Source of the DNA: Chromatiales bacterium
GTDB lineage: Bacteria; Pseudomonadota; Gammaproteobacteria; JACCYU01
Length of the DNA: 6,178 nucleotides
Assembly: GCA_031177845.1 (NCBI GenBank)
Contig: JAPSGG010000103.1
Span: forward strand, 1-6,178
Direction of reading: 5' to 3'
Shown here: positions 5,962 through 6,178 of the stretch, piece by piece
How the letters are laid out: every line of letters begins with the position of its first letter
Numbering within the stretch: position 1 is the stretch's first letter
Program-made: the position numbers and the translations under genes
Notes under the pieces: model-generated
Database searches by the model: none
What the model saw: only the letters and a program-made list of their open reading frames with translations
What the model was told of the DNA's origin: nothing

Positions 5962-6002
5962 TCGTCGCTCCCGCGTAGTTCCCGCCTCTGCGGGCATGAC
6001 GA
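5962..6002. repeat. Palindromic intergenic repeat unit
   Basis: Outer arms TCGTC (5962-5966) and GACGA (5998-6002) enclose a perfect 5-bp hairpin, CCCGC (5981-5985) and GCGGG (5990-5994), with a four-base loop. A second TCCCGC lies at 5969-5974. The layout resembles dispersed repeats of the 'cgtcattcccgc...gcgggaatgacg' type found between genes in many beta- and gammaproteobacteria. That it is dispersed in this genome is inference, since only one copy is in the window. It may also stabilise or terminate the rtcB transcript. Confidence 0.45.
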
Positions 6003-6040
6003 TATAGCACAACACCTATCTACAGCGGTTACACTTCCTC

Positions 6041-6046
6041 TAGAAT
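6041..6046 (+). promoter_or_regulatory. Candidate -10 element for leaderless rnfB transcription
   Basis: TAGAAT (one mismatch from TATAAT) ends 6 bases before the ATG at 6053, so transcription would begin at or next to the start codon. No Shine-Dalgarno sequence lies between them. A matching -35 is not obvious, so this is tentative. Confidence 0.35.
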
Positions 6047-6052
6047 CGCAGT

Positions 6053-6178
6053 ATGAATAATGCCGAACTCGCACGCCGTATCGACGAATACCTGCCGCAG
6101 ACGCAGTGCCGCCGTTGCGGCTATGCGGGTTGTCGGCCCTACGCCGAGGCCATTGCCAAGGGCGAGGCCGAGATCAAT
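6053..6178 (+). CDS. rnfB: Electron transport complex subunit RnfB/RsxB, N-terminal fragment (3' end beyond window)
   Basis: The first 42 codons of an iron-sulfur protein. The residues after the start, [21 protein letters not shown], carry the C-x2-C-x4-C spacing of the [4Fe-4S] domain found in RnfB/RsxB, part of the membrane Rnf complex that moves electrons between ferredoxin and NADH or keeps SoxR reduced. The sequence runs straight into this cluster motif without the N-terminal membrane helix of E. coli RnfB, as in the short, soluble-looking RnfB proteins common in betaproteobacteria and some gammaproteobacteria. The fourth cysteine is expected just past the window edge. No ribosome binding site precedes the ATG. 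Whether this short form acts in a full Rnf complex cannot be judged here. Confidence 0.88.
   Translation, partial: MNNAELARRIDEYLPQTQCRRCGYAGCRPYAEAIAKGEAEIN

Larger units (their letters stand above)
5928..6052. other. Intergenic gap between rtcB and rnfB
   Basis: 125 bases without a gene. The left part has a palindromic repeat (5962-6002) that may form a hairpin in the rtcB mRNA. The right part is AT-richer and has TAGAAT just before the rnfB ATG. No T run follows the hairpin, so an intrinsic terminator is not established. Confidence 0.5.

Overview
The window looks like chromosomal DNA from a free-living beta- or gammaproteobacterium of moderately high GC. The evidence is an E. coli-type methionyl-tRNA synthetase with a fused C-terminal tRNA-binding domain, the start of a proteobacterial rnfB, and GC-rich codon usage throughout. 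I cannot name the genus.

Layout: (1) The 3' end of metG lies on the + strand (1-616). (2) A convergent 228-base gap follows. (3) A tight minus-strand cluster, cinA - lspA - panE, is transcribed from about 3537 down to 845 with gaps of 4 and 22 bases. It encodes a CinA-family protein whose deamidase domain looks catalytically dead, an unusual-looking signal peptidase II, and a ketopantoate reductase-family enzyme. (4) A divergent region (3538-3685) leads into a broken + strand locus. This is a PRC-barrel-like periplasmic protein gene whose signal peptide has been thrown out of frame and whose 3' end is cut off. It is joined directly to the C-terminal two thirds of a YoeB/Txe-type mRNA interferase that has lost its start and its antitoxin. 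(5) The toxin remnant's stop codon overlaps the ATG of a circularly permuted YpsA-type SLOG protein (cpYpsA, often labelled 'putative molybdenum carrier'). That gene overlaps rtcB, which encodes an RNA ligase with all of its expected metal-binding and guanylylated residues. (6) A gap with a palindromic repeat precedes the first 42 codons of rnfB, which appears to be leaderless.

metG and rnfB are, as I recall, close neighbours in many beta- and gammaproteobacteria. The roughly 5.4 kb between them here would then be an inserted or shuffled block, and the gene-fragment junction at about 4105 supports a history of rearrangement. The most interesting points are the translationally coupled cpYpsA-rtcB pair (a possible nucleotide sensor with an RNA-repair ligase), the unnoticed YoeB remnant, the out-of-frame signal peptide, and the degenerate CinA C-terminal domain. 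I see no RNA genes, CRISPR array, or complete mobile element.
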